Positions 43,690 to 55,600 of a stretch of DNA of 64,000 bases are shown here, piece after piece. Position 1 is the first letter of the stretch. The number at the start of each line of letters is the position of its first letter. Under the pieces are notes generated by a model. That model was not told the origin of the DNA. It ran no database searches and saw only the letters and a program-made list of their open reading frames with translations. Origin of the DNA: Piezodorus guildinii. Lineage: Eukaryota; Arthropoda; Insecta; Hemiptera; Pentatomidae. The stretch is taken from the NCBI GenBank assembly GCA_023052935.1, contig CM041294.1:24260641-24324640 (forward strand), given 5' to 3'. The position numbers were made by a program, and so were the translations under genes.

Positions 43690-44105
43690 GATTTGATTAA
43701 ACAATTTTTTTTAATTTTTTTTATTTATTATTATTATTTTTTTTATTAATATTTATAACTATACAGAGTACAATAAGTTAATGAGCTATTTACAGTACAT
43801 CGGCTTGAAAAAGTCTTGAGAAGAATCTACTCAGTGGTAGCACTTCAGTGGTTATTTGTAAAGCAGGTCTCGAGGCCACCGGCTTTTCAGACGCCTCGGA
43901 GGATTATCGGGAATACAAGCTGGTTTGTATGGGCTGGTAATTTGGAATGAAAGGAGGAGTAGCTTTTTTGAGCAATTTCTGCAACGATATTCAGGTCTCT
44001 ATGGATGAGTTTGTTGTTAACAAAGTAAGCAGCGTCTAGGATTTGTCGAAGGATTTTGGATTGCAAGGATTGGATGCGGGAGGAATTCGATGGTTTAGTG
44101 GAGCC
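43690..44105 (-). mobile_element. jockey-type LINE 3' tail (family 1)
   Basis: Reversed tail (T-rich 43704-43745), family-1 UTR (GAGAAGAATCTACTCAGTGG) and C-terminal coding (CCTCGGAGGATTATCGGGAA = N-P-P-R end) up to GGTTTAGTGGAGCC at 44105. Short ATTAAAC repeats flank it. Frameshifted. Confidence 0.8.
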
Positions 44106-44609
44106 TTATTAAACGCTAATAAGCATACTGTGATAGCTTAATGTATAAAAATTAAAACTGGTTTCATTATTACATAAGATATAAGGTGTATTTCATGGCC
44201 GTTAAATAAAAAACGTCTGATTATTATTTTTTTTTTTTAATGATGCAAACTTCCAATACTTTTTGCTGTTAGCTTTTTACAATTTTCCGTTCAACTAAAA
44301 ATATTCTTTTTTTTGCTACAATGCGCTGGAACTAAGACATCATTGTTAATTTATTTATTGAATATTATCAGTTGACCCCCAGAACTATATCCGTGCCATA
44401 AAGCTATCAGTAGATTTAGTATTGACGGCTATGAGACCCAATATCAGCTTACGTGTTATAAATATCGACCTTATCTGTACTCTTAACATCCAGAGAATAA
44501 TGATTCTTTTTTTTTTTTTTATATCACTTATTAACGCTCTCATAAGTTTTACGATACCACCTTTATTAACTTTTTAATATTTGAAGTATACACGTATTCT
44601 TTTCCTGCT
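44106..44609. other. AT-rich intronic sequence
   Basis: No gene recognised. Confidence 0.4.
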
Positions 44610-44850
44610 GCTACCTATAATCTAGGATCGCCGTGAGCGAGGTGAGGAAGGATCTGTGACCCACTTTTCAACCGTTTCCGAAGGGAACGAAATCCGGCCT
44701 GATCCGAGCGTGTAATTGGTCTAACTGGACGCCCGTAGCCGTTGGGCTTCTGTCTGCTTCTACCTTTCCCTCTTCGTGGTAGATGTTGATGTTGGCTCGT
44801 GAACCGTTGGATGGAGTTTGTTCAGTGATCTGTCATCTAGAATTCCAGAT
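44610..44850. promoter_or_regulatory. GC-rich single-copy island
   Basis: Compact GC-rich stretch with no open frame between splice sites and no match elsewhere in the window. Possible conserved noncoding element; I see no decisive motif. Confidence 0.22.
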
Positions 44851-44982
44851 GGTGCATTATCTTATTTAACGTGCTAAAATGAATTTGTGTATGAAGCTGA
44901 AAACAGAACTAATTATTCTTTAAAAAAAAAAATTGGTTTCAAATTTTCGAATAATTTATTTTGTTAGTTGGAAGTACTTATT

Positions 44983-45235
44983 TGGGATCACCTGTAGCAG
45001 GGTGGCTAGCATAGCAGCCTTCTAAGCCAAAGATCACGGGTTCAAACCCACAGATGGTCCTAGGATTATTTTTATGCCGTCCTTCGGAGGGGATGTAAAA
45101 AGGTGGTCCTCTGCGATGTCAGGTATTAATTAAAGATCCCTATCCTAATTATACCTGGATAGGCAAAATTTAGTACTCCCACTGTAGCATCGTCCGATTA
45201 GCCACAGTAACATAAAGTGACGTGAAACAAACAAT
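44983..45235 (+). repeat. tRNA-derived SINE (family A)
   Basis: Perfect 11-bp flanking repeats AAGTACTTATT (44972-44982, 45236-45246). Box A (TAGCAGGGTGG) and box B (GGTTCAAACCC) are intact. It lacks about 30 bp of the body found at 34060-34080. Confidence 0.88.
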
Positions 45236-45313
45236 AAGTACTTATTCGAATATTTAGATTTATCTTTTAAACCTTATTGCTCTGATGTAATAAACAGAAT
45301 TAAAGTCGAAAGA

Positions 45314-46122
45314 CACTCAATCCTCACTGACTATACAACATCACTTACAAAAAGTACAGGATTGGTGCAAGCTGTGGAAAACAAGACTAAACTATGACAA
45401 ATGCCAACATATGACATTTACACTAAGACGTGAAACCTGCCCACCAGTGTACATCGATAATATACCAATACCACAAACAGACAGTGTCAACTACCTTGGA
45501 CTAACTTTTGACAGGAGAATGACTTGGGGCCCGCACATTAAGAAAAAACGAAAGACACTAAACCAAAGAAGTAGACTACTGCACACACTACTCAGACGAC
45601 AATCAAAACTAAAATTAAGACAGAAACTTGCCACCTACACATACTTACTAAAACCAATATGGTCTTACGCCTCTCAAATTTTCGGAGCTGCAAAAAAGAC
45701 TCATATACAAAGACTTCAAACTTTTCAGTCAAAAATACTTAGACGAATTACGCAAGCACCTTGGTATGTTTCAAACACAACTTTACACACAGACTTACAC
45801 ATGCCTACCGTCAGCGAATACATACGAACTCACTACTCTCGATTTCACAACAAATTACTAGGACATTACAACCCTCTCATAGAACAAATGGCAACAACCA
45901 ATATGCCTAACAACATCAGGAGAAGACTGAAAAGGTCATGGATGAGAGATCTTCTGTAATCTTTTGAATTAAAACATGCCACGGAAGAGATACCACTGGG
46001 TATTGTCATCTTCCTCATGCCTGACATGCCCCTTTTTATTGTAATAAATCTGACAGACAATCCACTGATTGTTATATGTATGTATAAACAGGTGTGGATA
46101 AAGAAATAAAGTTATAAAAAAA
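45314..46122 (+). mobile_element. 5'-truncated jockey-type LINE (family 3), young insertion
   Basis: Perfect 12-bp flanking repeats AAAGTCGAAAGA at 45302-45313 and 46123-46134. An uninterrupted coding end, a 3' UTR with AATAAA at 46105-46110 and a poly(A) tail follow. Lack of any coding break suggests recent insertion. Confidence 0.9.
45315..45959 (+). CDS. jockey-type reverse transcriptase, C-terminal ~214 residues
   Basis: The frame is open from the truncation point to TAA. It has QKVQDWCKLWKTRLNYDKC (the W-x-x-x-W-x-L-x-x-N-x-x-K motif just after the RT active site), YLGLTFDRRMTWGPHI, TYTYLLKPIWSYASQIFGAA, TFQSKILRRITQAPWYVSN, and ends RRRLKRSWMRDLL. An ATG at 45411 exists but the true protein start lies in the missing 5' part. 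YADD is not included, so no polymerase activity is expected. Confidence 0.85.
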   Translation, partial: TQSSLTIQHHLQKVQDWCKLWKTRLNYDKCQHMTFTLRRETCPPVYIDNIPIPQTDSVNYLGLTFDRRMTWGPHIKKKRKTLNQRSRLLHTLLRRQSKLKLRQKLATYTYLLKPIWSYASQIFGAAKKTHIQRLQTFQSKILRRITQAPWYVSNTTLHTDLHMPTVSEYIRTHYSRFHNKLLGHYNPLIEQMATTNMPNNIRRRLKRSWMRDLL

Positions 46123-46134
46123 AAAGTCGAAAGA

Positions 46135-48364
46135 GGACTGTACTTTACATATAATTTCTGAAATATTTTCCTTGTACTGTAAGTACTTAACACATATTTC
46201 AAGATGTTCTCTGTTGACTCTATGAATCTAAAATTGCGTGCGTGTACGATCTTAATTTCTATTGAATATATTAACTTTATAAATAATTATTTAGTGCATA
46301 AGTTATTAAGAATTTCTTATTAAGCCCATTTCATTGTAGACCAGGACTTATGACGCAACTCCAGGATGTCTAAGATGAAGTAGTTTCGTCATTCAGTTCA
46401 TTTATTCTGAATGTTTCCGGCTAGTCTTTGAATACTTATTTATTTAATGATCAGTCACCGGAGAACAATAACAAAGATCAGACATAATTTGTTGCGTCAT
46501 AAAAAAAAAAATTAAATAAATAAAAAATCTTATAAATAGAAAAGGTTTTTATTCAAGAGGTTGATAAAAACTAATGAAATATTATGACCTCGTGTTTTTA
46601 AAGATTGAGGTGTTTAAGATCAAAACAATGTCTATTTTTAAGCGTTGATTTATTAATGGATTTTTCGCGCTTTTTTTATGATGTGCTTTATTTTGATCAA
46701 ATAAAAAGCATTGTTTAAAAAGTACGAAAAAAAACATTACAATACCTATTTTATTATTTTCGGTATTGTATTATTTATTTTGCCTTGTCATCGTCGTTTA
46801 AAATATTAATTTCATATCAATTAACTACTCTTATCAGTGTTTTAATAATCCCACTTATGTTTTTCTAGAAACTAAATGAATTATCATGATAAATTTAATC
46901 TTATCTTTAAGTGACAAATATTTAGAATCTTATATAAAAATTATAAACATTGTCCTTCGAAAATATTTTTTTTTCTGAATCTTTGTTACAATGTATTTTA
47001 AATAAATCTTATTCCGTAGAGGGACATCCAAATGGCCCTAATTTCTATTGAGGTTTCTACGTAAATATTTGTCTTCATCTTAACTCTTTTCTACATTTAC
47101 GAAATTCATGAATAATTTTTTTTCGATAATTACCTATTACCTAAATTAGTCTAAACAGTTTTCTGAAGACATTTCCTTTTATTATTGTTTCAATGTGGTA
47201 GGTATACAAAGCATGGTACGATGTTTTGTAATTTTAATTTCTTAGAGTAATGTTGATGAGAAGATTTAAAGTTCTTTTTTTTTAATGTAATAAATACCTC
47301 AGAAAAGTTATTTATGTAGAAATAAAAATAGAGAAGCATTTAAGGTCGCTCCTTCCTAAGATTATTTTTTCTCGACTGACTGGTTATTTAATATAAAAGG
47401 TTTTAAAACAACCTTGAAAAATTTTTCGAAGTCTTTGATATACACCGTTTATGTGTTTTTCATTTTAATAATAAAGAACATTCTGTAATCACGTAAAAAA
47501 TAATTTATTTCCTCTAGTTTGATCTAGTTACTTTTTAATGTTTTTTTTCTAAGGTGCCTCGTCGATTTTATATTTATTTTTCTTTAATTGAAAAATCGTT
47601 GTTTCTCTATTGAGATATTTTTTATTGAAATAATAATTAGGTTGGTAGAAATGAATCGAATATTTGAAGACGGTGTCAGCTGTTCCCCCACCATGAGGTC
47701 TATTTTTATCTCTTTGTTATCCTTATCAGATTCCTCAATGGCACTATTGTCTTTCATGTTGTCATTGTTGTCGGAGTTTATGATAATCTGAGGGCATTGT
47801 GTTGTATTTCGCTATAATAATTAGAGAGTGGAGTTCCATAGGGAATTTGTTTAGTCAAGGGATCATTGTCTTGCTCAACATTTCCTAGTTTCGTGTTATC
47901 GGTGATTGTTGATAACTCCCCTTGTTCTTATACCGTCTGTCATAAGGTGGAGTGATTTTTAATGGGTGGGTGTCGAAATTACTTATAAACATACAATATT
48001 CATAGTCGAGAGACAGAAATAAAAATTTATGGGTTCATTAAAAAAAAAAATTAAAAAACTTTTGATAAATGTTGACATCGTTTTATATAAATATTTTTAT
48101 AGTGTTATTACATTTGTTTTTAATGTTATTCTAAATAATTTATCATCTGTTGCGAAATTCCAGTTATACCCTAATTAGAATTGTTTATTCAGTCCTCATC
48201 AGTATCAAAATTATGCTCAAAACTACTAGAATAAGAGACATCCAGATTTTTTTTTTTTTTTTTTTTTTTTGAACATTGTGTATTTTCAATCCTTCCCACA
48301 TTCGCATGCCGTGGTATCGTTTAATACCAATCAAACTACTTAAATATTGATTTAAAAAAAATGT
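46135..48364. other. AT-rich intronic sequence, 2.2 kb
   Basis: No coding. A patch at 46320-46470 is less AT-rich. Otherwise AT-rich with T-runs (48246-48271). The 67-codon frame at 47588-47791 lacks any motif. Confidence 0.4.
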
Positions 48365-48500
48365 TGGGCTCGCCCTGAAGAAGGCCTAAAATTTGGGCCG
48401 AAACGTCGGCACCATTAATTTAAGTGTAATTAAGCACCATTAAAAACTTAATTTTGTATTTATTTGACTGCATACTCAACTAACTTCTTCCATTTATGCA
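48365..48500 (+). repeat. hammerhead-motif repeat unit, diverged family
   Basis: GGGCTCGCCCTGAAGAAGGC opens it and it closes TTTGACTGCATACTCAACTA plus CTTCTTCC, paralleling the unit at 13040-13200 (motif, AT-rich middle, then TGACYGCAyyCyCAACyA, CTTCyTCC). Boundaries not proven; no target duplication found. Confidence 0.55.
48375..48404 (+). ncRNA. hammerhead-ribozyme-like hairpin motif
   Basis: CTGAAGA, A, GGCC-loop-GGCC, GAAACGTCGGC. CUGAAGA satisfies CUGANGA. Same one-base excess before the helix as other copies. Confidence 0.4.
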
Positions 48501-48504
48501 CACA

Positions 48505-48979
48505 GTCAACCATCCTCACTTCACGAGTACTTGAGTATTCGTTTATTTGTTTTTCTCTTTCATTTAATTTTAAATATTAATGTTCAAGGTCAAATTATTT
48601 GTTAACGGCAAAAAAAAAAACTTTGGAATTTGATTTAGTTTAAATTCTAATCTAATTGTTTCCATTCAGAAATACGTTTTTAGTGCGTCGTTTCGTTGCT
48701 GTAAATTCATTGTTCTTGTATAGATTTTATGGAAAAATTATTAATATTTTTCTGGTTCGTCTCTAGTTAAACAATTAATTTTTATCTGCCCAAATTGTTC
48801 TTGATCGAAGAGGCTTGTTAACATATGACCAAAATTTAAAGAGATGAGGGATCGCTTCCATTGTAGGTCAAATTTTATTTTTAATTTATTGTTGGATGTT
48901 CAATTCTGTCTTTCTTAATTCTGCCAATAAAATAAGGAATATATAGTTAGTCAAGATACCTTATTCGTCCTGGTGAATA
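48505..48979. other. AT-rich intronic sequence
   Basis: No gene or shared repeat recognised. Confidence 0.4.
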
Positions 48980-49465
48980 TTTTTTTTTAAATCTTTTATT
49001 GAAATGTACAATAAGTAAATTAGCTATTTACAGATAATTGGCTTGAAGGTCTTGAGGAGAATCTAGTAGCACTTCGATGTTTATTTGATCAGCAGGTCTC
49101 GAGGCCACCGGGTTTTCAGACGCCTCGGAGGATTATCGGGAATAGATATAGTTGAGAGGTTACGGACAAGCGGGTTTGTATGAGTGGGTAATTGAGGGAA
49201 TGAAAGGAGGTGTATGTTTTTAGGGCTATTTTTGAAACTACTGGGATATTCAGGTCTCCATGGATGAGTTTAGGTTTAGTGGACCCCCATAGATCAATGC
49301 CATGAGTCAAAATAGGTCTAATAATGGTTTTGTAAATGAGTTTTTTGTAGTAAAGAGAGAGTTTTGATCGTTCGTCAAGTAAGTGTTTTAATAGTCGATA
49401 TCTACGAGCAGTTTCTTGTCGTTTAAGTCTTGTATGAGAATTCTATGTAAGACGTTTGGTAACTT
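48980..49465 (-). mobile_element. jockey-type LINE 3' relic (family 1)
   Basis: Reversed tail at 48980-48995, UTR, C-terminal coding with an internal deletion of about 80 bp near 49265 (LWGSTKP joins directly to LIHGDLN), and upstream coding to 49460. An A-run at 49466-49483 follows. Confidence 0.8.
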
Positions 49466-49483
49466 TAAAAAAAAAAAAAAAAA

Positions 49484-49900
49484 GCTGATCTCCATTTTGT
49501 GCAAGGTTGATTCAATTCATTTTACCGATGAGCCTAATGCTATTGCTTCTACTTCTGGGTGCATAGGGAACAATGGAGACGAAAATGGTAAATAAAATTC
49601 CCCGAGAAACAATTATCCTATTTCAGGTTAAGCAATATGAGAGATGGGAAGAGGCGGGGACTGTGTAGGCCACGAACGTTGAATAATTCATGACGCTTGG
49701 TCCTGCCTTCAGAGAGGATATTATCGCTACATCTCTCTGACCTTTAACTGGTCCGTCGATATGAGGTAGTCGTCTTAGTCCTTACGATAATTTGGAGTAC
49801 GTCCACGTCAATAAGATGGTACATGTTCAGTCCTTAATTACCCTCGTCAAGAACTATATCGCTGGAATCGTTCAATACAATCAGAGTGATAACTAGTTCG
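49484..49900. promoter_or_regulatory. GC-richer single-copy stretch
   Basis: No frame with splice sites and no repeat match. It contains TTATCCT, AACAAT and TTAATTACC motifs but no striking cluster. Candidate conserved noncoding sequence at best. Confidence 0.2.
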
Positions 49901-50245
49901 TAATGAGTCCTAAAGCGCTTGTATGGAATGTTATTTGTATAAAGCTGATTTTCATGCTTGGATACGGATTGTTCATGCGTAATAGTGTTTGTATATTACC
50001 TAAATTTATTTTATGCTTATCATGTTTTGCCATTTGTTTCTGCATTAAGAAAAGATGGTAACAATTAAGTACAAATTAGATGTATATCTGAGGTGTAGAT
50101 AAAAACGAAGAGAAAACAAAATGAAATAATAAAAAGATTCCCTTTCCCTAGCACTGCCTATCTTCTAGGAGTAGATAGATAGATAACTGTTTTTTATTTC
50201 TTTAAGCATATTACAACAACAAAAACAAATATTACAAGTATAAAA

Positions 50246-50769
50246 CCTGTCCGCCAGTTTATTTCAACTCATTACCGATTCCTCTCTCAGATACAGTCCG
50301 GTATCTTGGCTTACTGTTAGACAAAAGATTGACTTGGAACCCACATACAAGACTTAAAAGACAAGAACTCAACCGACGATTCGGACAGTTATACCGACTA
50401 CTCAACAGAAAATCTGAACTTACAGTTGAAAACAAATTATTAATCTACAAGACAATACTGAAGCCCATCTGGACCTACGGACTTGAACTGTGGGGGACAG
50501 CTAAACGTTCTAACATCAAACGCATTCAATCCTTTCAATCCAAAGTCCTCCGTACAATAGTAAATGCTCCTTATTATGTCTCCAATTATACCTTGCACCA
50601 CGACCTTAATGTTCCATTTATTTCAGACCTAATTCCATCCAAATTTTCCAAATTCCACCAGAACCTCATTCATCATCCTAATCCTTTAGCTCAATCCCTA
50701 TCCAGCTCCACTCATCCATACAACCCACCTAGAAGGTTGAAACGGCAGTGGCCCCGCGACCTTTTGTAA
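50246..50769 (+). CDS. jockey-type reverse transcriptase, C-terminal ~174 residues
   Basis: Open from the insertion boundary: CPPVYFNSLPIPLSDTVRYL, GLLLDKRLTWNPHTRLKRQ, ELNRRFGQLYRLLNRKSEL, LLIYKTILKPIWTYGLELWG, IVNAPYYVSNYTLHHDLNV, and PPRRLKRQWPRDLL then TAA. Over 75% identical by eye to the frame at 1977-2444. An ATG at 50329 is internal. No catalytic RT residues remain. Confidence 0.85.
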
Positions 50770-51032
50770 ATATATTGGAGTTCTAGCACTGGCTAGATTC
50801 TCCACTCAATGTGATGTATGTATGAGTGTGTGTATGTGTATATAGGTATAAGTGAATTATTGACTTTTGTATTGATTCATTATTGTGTATATATTTTATT
50901 GTAATTTTATGTTGTGTAAATATTGTATGAATGTAGTATGTTTGATATCATTCAGCAATACTATTAATGTCCAAATTGGGACAGATTGTAAAATTTTCTC
51001 AATAAAAATTGTTATTATTATAATAAAAAAAA
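50246..51032 (+). mobile_element. 5'-truncated jockey-type LINE (family 2), young insertion
   Basis: Perfect 12-bp flanking repeats ACAAGTATAAAA at 50234-50245 and 51033-51044. Intact coding end, family-2 3' UTR (GGAGTTCTAGCACTGGCTAG), CTCAATAAAA and an A-rich tail. Inserted in the 3' UTR of a reverse-oriented LINE. Confidence 0.9.
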
Positions 51033-51246
51033 ACAAGTATAAAAAACATTTGTAGAACTATGGTCTTTTAGACCGTCAGTCCGGAGCCGATCTGTAAAGT
51101 TCTACAAATTATATAATATTCAAAAACAGGTCACTCATTCATTCTATTCAACTTCTAACTGTATTAACTTATAAATAAAACAACAGTAAAAAACAAATAA
51201 AATAACAATAATCAATTAATATCACATATTAGAAAGTTTTTTTTTT

Positions 51247-51615
51247 TTAATTATAATTAAATTCTTTACTTAGCCTATATCTATAAGGCCGTGCTATTTT
51301 ACAAAAATTGTATACAGACAACCAGTTATCATCATAGAGACATTTTATTACATCATCAACGTTTAGAGAATTCTTTCCAAAACATTTTTTTCTAATTTCA
51401 GACAGAATCGGACATACAGCTAGGAAATGAAATGTATTTTCTGTTTCTTTTTTATTGCACAAGGAACATATCACACTACTATTCGAATAAAATCTGTTAT
51501 AGTTGAGATAAAGAAGTTCACATCTAACTTTGAATATCCATTTAACCCAATTAAAGTTTATTTTATTATCATCAAGATAAGTACATTTTCTAGGAGTATA
51601 AATCCCACATTCCAT
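51247..51615 (-). pseudogene. LINE ORF2 C-terminal fragment with CCHC zinc knuckle
   Basis: 122 codons open. The key feature is C-x2-C-x9-H-x4-C (ICSLCNKKETENTFHFLAVC), the cysteine/histidine cluster found near the C-terminus of many LINE reverse-transcriptase proteins. It is preceded by KWIFKVRCELLYLNYNRF and followed by LSEIRKKCFG. No RT domain is included. A family not otherwise represented in this window. Confidence 0.7.
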
Positions 51616-51723
51616 CCGAATTATATTTAAACCATAAATCGTGGATATGATGAATAAAAGGTTTAAAGTTATTGAAAATCACTGAATAAAGTATGCTATA
51701 ACGTATTTATTAACAATGAAATA

Positions 51724-52357
51724 TCGGATTGTTTCACATGAAATTTTCGTTTTTATAGTTTCTGAAATACATACAGGATTTTGCAGGTCTCTGTTGTTTT
51801 CTTCCGAATGTTTGTGGAAGGGAGTGTTAATGGACGGACCATTCGCCGTTGGTTTGCCATGTTTTCAGCTGGAGATACCGACTTGGAAAACTTGCCCCGA
51901 GAAAGACCTCCGTCCGTAATAGACAACGATGTCCTCAAACCTATAGTAGAAGGAAACCCCTACCAAACAGTTGAAGGACTCTCAGCACTGAGCAAGACCC
52001 CATGTTTCAAAACATACCGTGCCACAATTGAAAGAACTAGGCTACGAAGTTCTTCCGCACCTACCATATTTCCCCGGCTTGTCTCCAACAGATTACCACC
52101 TCTTCAGGAATTTAGACAGCTTCGTCAAAGGAAAACTTTTTGAAAATGATGATCAAGTGAAAAGTGCGTTTTCAGATTTTGTTTCACTTTAAAGCTCAGA
52201 GTTTTTCAGTTCGGGGATAAAAAAATTGGTGTCACGTTGGAAAAAATGTGTAGAAAAAGAAGGTAAATACTTCGAATAAAATTATCTTGTTTTCTTATCG
52301 TATTTTTAATAAAAATCCTTTACCTTGAAAACGGACATTTCATGTGACAAAACCCAA
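51724..52357 (+). mobile_element. mariner-like element, internally deleted (copy C)
   Basis: Left end TCGGATTGTTTCACATGAAA (two differences from copy A), right end matches the consensus inverse; TA on both sides. 634 bp, the shortest of the three. Different deletion end points from A and B. Confidence 0.88.
51810..52280 (+). pseudogene. mariner transposase pseudogene (catalytic core deleted)
   Basis: Reads GRTIRRWFAMFSAGDTDLEN, PPSVIDNDVLK and NPYQTVEGLSA. Then a junction at about 51988 joins to a C-terminal part in other frames (LKELGYEVLP, SPTDYHLFRNLDSFVK, KLFENDDQVKSAF). The first HTH helix is also deleted. Non-functional. Confidence 0.82.
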
Positions 52358-52359
52358 TA

Positions 52360-54709
52360 CCTCGTGGTTTATTTATTTTTTGCTGTTTCTCTTCCTATAA
52401 TAAATAATTATAGTGCTGTGTGAAATACCTGTGACTCAAATCAGTGAGCTAAGAACCATCGTCAGACCGTGAATATTAAAAAAAAAAATAACTTCGACAT
52501 TACGGAATCAGACAGGTATTATGAGAGATGATCTTTTTCGAATAAGCTTCAGTCAGCTACGGTACTTCTCTAAGAAAAAATAATAACCCCAAGCTAGTGG
52601 ATCCCGTCTGCCTGAAGTAGGGAAATTTTTTGCTTTATTTTTTCCCCCTAAGTGGTTCGACCGCGAGGGTCATATAGGCGGCAATAACCTTAGCCAGTTC
52701 TGGGGCAAAAAATATAGAAAAAAAATTTCCCGTCTGTGTTGATATTTCAAGGGAATCTTTTCCCCAATCATAATACCCTTAGATTAAAATTAATTTTACT
52801 TTTATAAATTTTAAAACAAATTTATTAGACATATTCGATCGGCCATTCCTGTATTCTTGAGTAATTACTATAAAAAAAGTTCCTTTTTTAAAGTTCGAAA
52901 GTTTTAACTTACTTAAACTTAATACCATGATATAATTAATAAATTCTACTGAATAAAGGTTAATTTAAAAAAGTAATAAATTTACTGTTAACCCTCACTC
53001 CGCATCACTATAAAAATATACTACATAAATTGTAATAGCATAAAAATTCATAGTTTACGTAACGGAAATATTATAACGTTGGTATGAGGTAAACAGGAAA
53101 ACAAATATATAGAGATAATTTTATAAATATTTTTTATTTTACTCCAAGTTTTGTAAATAACAAAAATGTGATAGTAAACTACCAGGACCATTGCCTCATT
53201 TAAAATACGAAATTTATATTTACATCTTTCTTGCCGAATGTTTATTGTTTTCTATTTTAATCATAATAATATTTACCTTTTGTATTAATAATATCTTCTT
53301 ATTGAATGGTATTTGTCCAGTATCTATTGCACTTTATACTCAACCTCGTATTTAAGAATCTTCTTACCCCGATTCAGTGTTGTGTGTGATGCCTGGTTGG
53401 CGATGTCTAGAAATAACGTTTGGGAACCTCCGTTAATATACGTGCGGTAATGAAATGATTATTTTCAGTCTTATTTTTTTTTAAATATGATTTTTTTAGA
53501 AAGGAAAAAAAAATAAGTTGCCTTACTTGGGTCTATCATGTTGCAAGAAATTTACTCCTAAGGAAGACTTGATAAATTTTGAAAATCTGCCTTGGATTAG
53601 CTGTGAAGTGAACTTAAGGCATTTTTAAAAATTATTTTTTGTTGACTAAATATATCTTTTGCTTGTCGTATTTCTTATTTTCAATTCAAATAAGTTTGCA
53701 AGTTCATATTTACTAAAAAAAAAGAACCTTAATTGATAAAATAAATGATTATGGTATGTTCATGTTGTTCTTTAAAATTTAAAATATCAATTTATTATTA
53801 TTTAATGTCTGGTATGTTGTAATTGTATCCCTATTCCCTTTCTAAAACTTATATGCGGATGAAAACTCTTGGAGTATATTTTTATTTTATTTATTTTTTG
53901 CCTACTGAGAAATCATGTCTCTTGAAAACAAAAATTAATGAGTTACCAGTTATTGGTATTTAAGGAATGAAAAATAATATTATGGACTAGTGTTGTTTAT
54001 TTTATACGGACATTTTAATTTAAACTGCTTTGTATCTTTAATTTAAGTTCGCTTATGAAATAAATGAATTAGAGATAATTCACTATTACAAATTTCACTT
54101 TCAATTTGTTATATAAAATAATATTACTCCATCAAGGGGATTAATGTATATTAATTCTGTTGAAGAAGAAACGCAGATGTAAACAAGGAATTTATTTCAA
54201 TTAAACCTACACGGAAAAACCCTCATTATTCCGATCCCTGGAAAAGTTAATAAATTTTCTAATAAAACTTACAACAACATAACTGGAATGCCAATTTGTT
54301 TTGACTGTTTCCCTTTATGAATAAATGTCAGAAAATGTTTACCTCTGGAGTAAATATATTTATTTTGTATATAAGGGTTTGGAAAATGAAGATTAATGAA
54401 TGTGGGAAAACATTGTGTAAAGAGATTACTTGGAAATAAACTCGCATAAATGTTTTTTTTCTCTCTAAAAACAAAAGAATTCTCACAATTTAATTCTTTA
54501 TTTTATCTTGGAATTCTAAAACTTAATAAATTGGAAGTCAGACTTGCTATTATAAAGAAATGTTTTTCTATGTTAAAGAGATAGGCTTGAGATTATTTTT
54601 TTTTTTAAATGATTTATTAATTAATTCTCTCAGTAAAACCAAGAAGAAAACTAAATTCAAATTTGAAAATTTAATAAAAATTGAGATTTTTTTCGTTTAT
54701 TAATTTACT
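52360..54709. other. AT-rich intronic sequence, 2.3 kb
   Basis: Very AT-rich. No coding, splice-flanked frame or window-internal repeat was found, apart from a less AT-rich patch at 52540-52720. Confidence 0.4.
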
Positions 54710-54870
54710 TACTTGCCCGTGGCAGATCCGACGATGCTGCAATGGGGGACCTAAATTTTAGCTATTCAGGTTTAAGTAGGATAGGGGTTAAGGAATATTT
54801 GACATTTCACAGGCTGAAGACCGTAAATATACTAGTTTAAGTCCGTCAACTTGACCATAGAAGGTTTTAA
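54710..54870 (-). repeat. SINE family A body fragment
   Basis: Reverse-orientation match to the SINE body (TTGCCCGTGGCAGATCCGAC, TTCAGGTTTAAGTAGGATAG, ACATTTCACAGGCTGAAGAC). Head absent, well diverged. Confidence 0.55.
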
Positions 54871-54913
54871 TACATAGCCGTTACCTTCCTACACCAAATA
54901 TAGTTCTTAAAAT

Positions 54914-55197
54914 TATTTGTTTGTTTATTTATTTTACGCCACTTTATGCAACTGTGGCTAATCGGAAGATGCTGCTGCGAGAATCCTAAAGTTTGCCTAT
55001 CCAGGTTTTATTAGGATAGTGGTCTGTAACCTGACATCGCACAGGCTCAGGACCACCTTTTAACGTCCCATCCGAAGGACGGCATAACTAAGGATTTTTT
55101 ACTCCCATTACAAAATTCCTAGGACGACCTGTTTTATAACTCGTGAGCTTTGTCGTAGGAGGCTGTTATGCTAGCCACCCAGCTTCAAGTGATCCCG
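54914..55197 (-). repeat. tRNA-derived SINE (family A), reverse
   Basis: Full-length reverse copy: (TTTG)n-type tail at 54914, CCTATCCAGGTTTTATTAGG body, GGACGGCATAACTAAGG, and the head ending TAGCCACCCAGCTTCAAG. The B box is mutated. Short AAATTAT repeats flank it. Confidence 0.82.
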
Positions 55198-55470
55198 TTT
55201 TTTAAATTATCTAAATGAAGAAAAATAGAAGGAAATTGAAAGGAACTGTATATATTGCTCAATTATGTTTTGTTTTGTTTTTGTTTTTTTAGTTTAATCT
55301 ATTGTGGTTTATATTTTAAAAAAAAAAGTATATTTTTGTGATGAATTCACCAACCAGAAGTGTCCTAATTTTTTTATTTATGCTAGAAATGTATATTAAA
55401 AAATAATTCATGGGCTAAATTATATGTGCTCAGTGATTCGGATTTCTTCAATAGTTCGTAATAGTATTAC

Positions 55471-55600
55471 TTTTTTTTTTTTTTAATTATTTTATTGATA
55501 TTTACAACTGTACACAGTACAACAAGTAAATGAGCTGTTTACAGAAAATTAGCGTAAAAAAGTCTTGAGAAGAATCTACCCATTAGCAGTAGCACTTCAG
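55471..55600 (-). mobile_element. LINE 3' UTR-only insertion (family 1)
   Basis: 130-bp insert of reversed poly(A) plus 3' UTR (CTTGAGAAGAATCTACCCAT), flanked by AATAGTATTAC (55460-55470) and AATAGTGTTAC (55601-55611). Extreme 5' truncation. Confidence 0.85.

Larger units (their letters stand above)
50185..51630 (-). mobile_element. LINE 3' end with C-terminal zinc knuckle, split by another LINE
   Basis: Minus-strand element: coding at 51247-51615, then AT-rich 3' UTR leftward with a tail near 50192-50205. The family-2 LINE at 50246-51032 sits inside its UTR. The 5' side is lost before the mariner at 51724. Confidence 0.6.
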
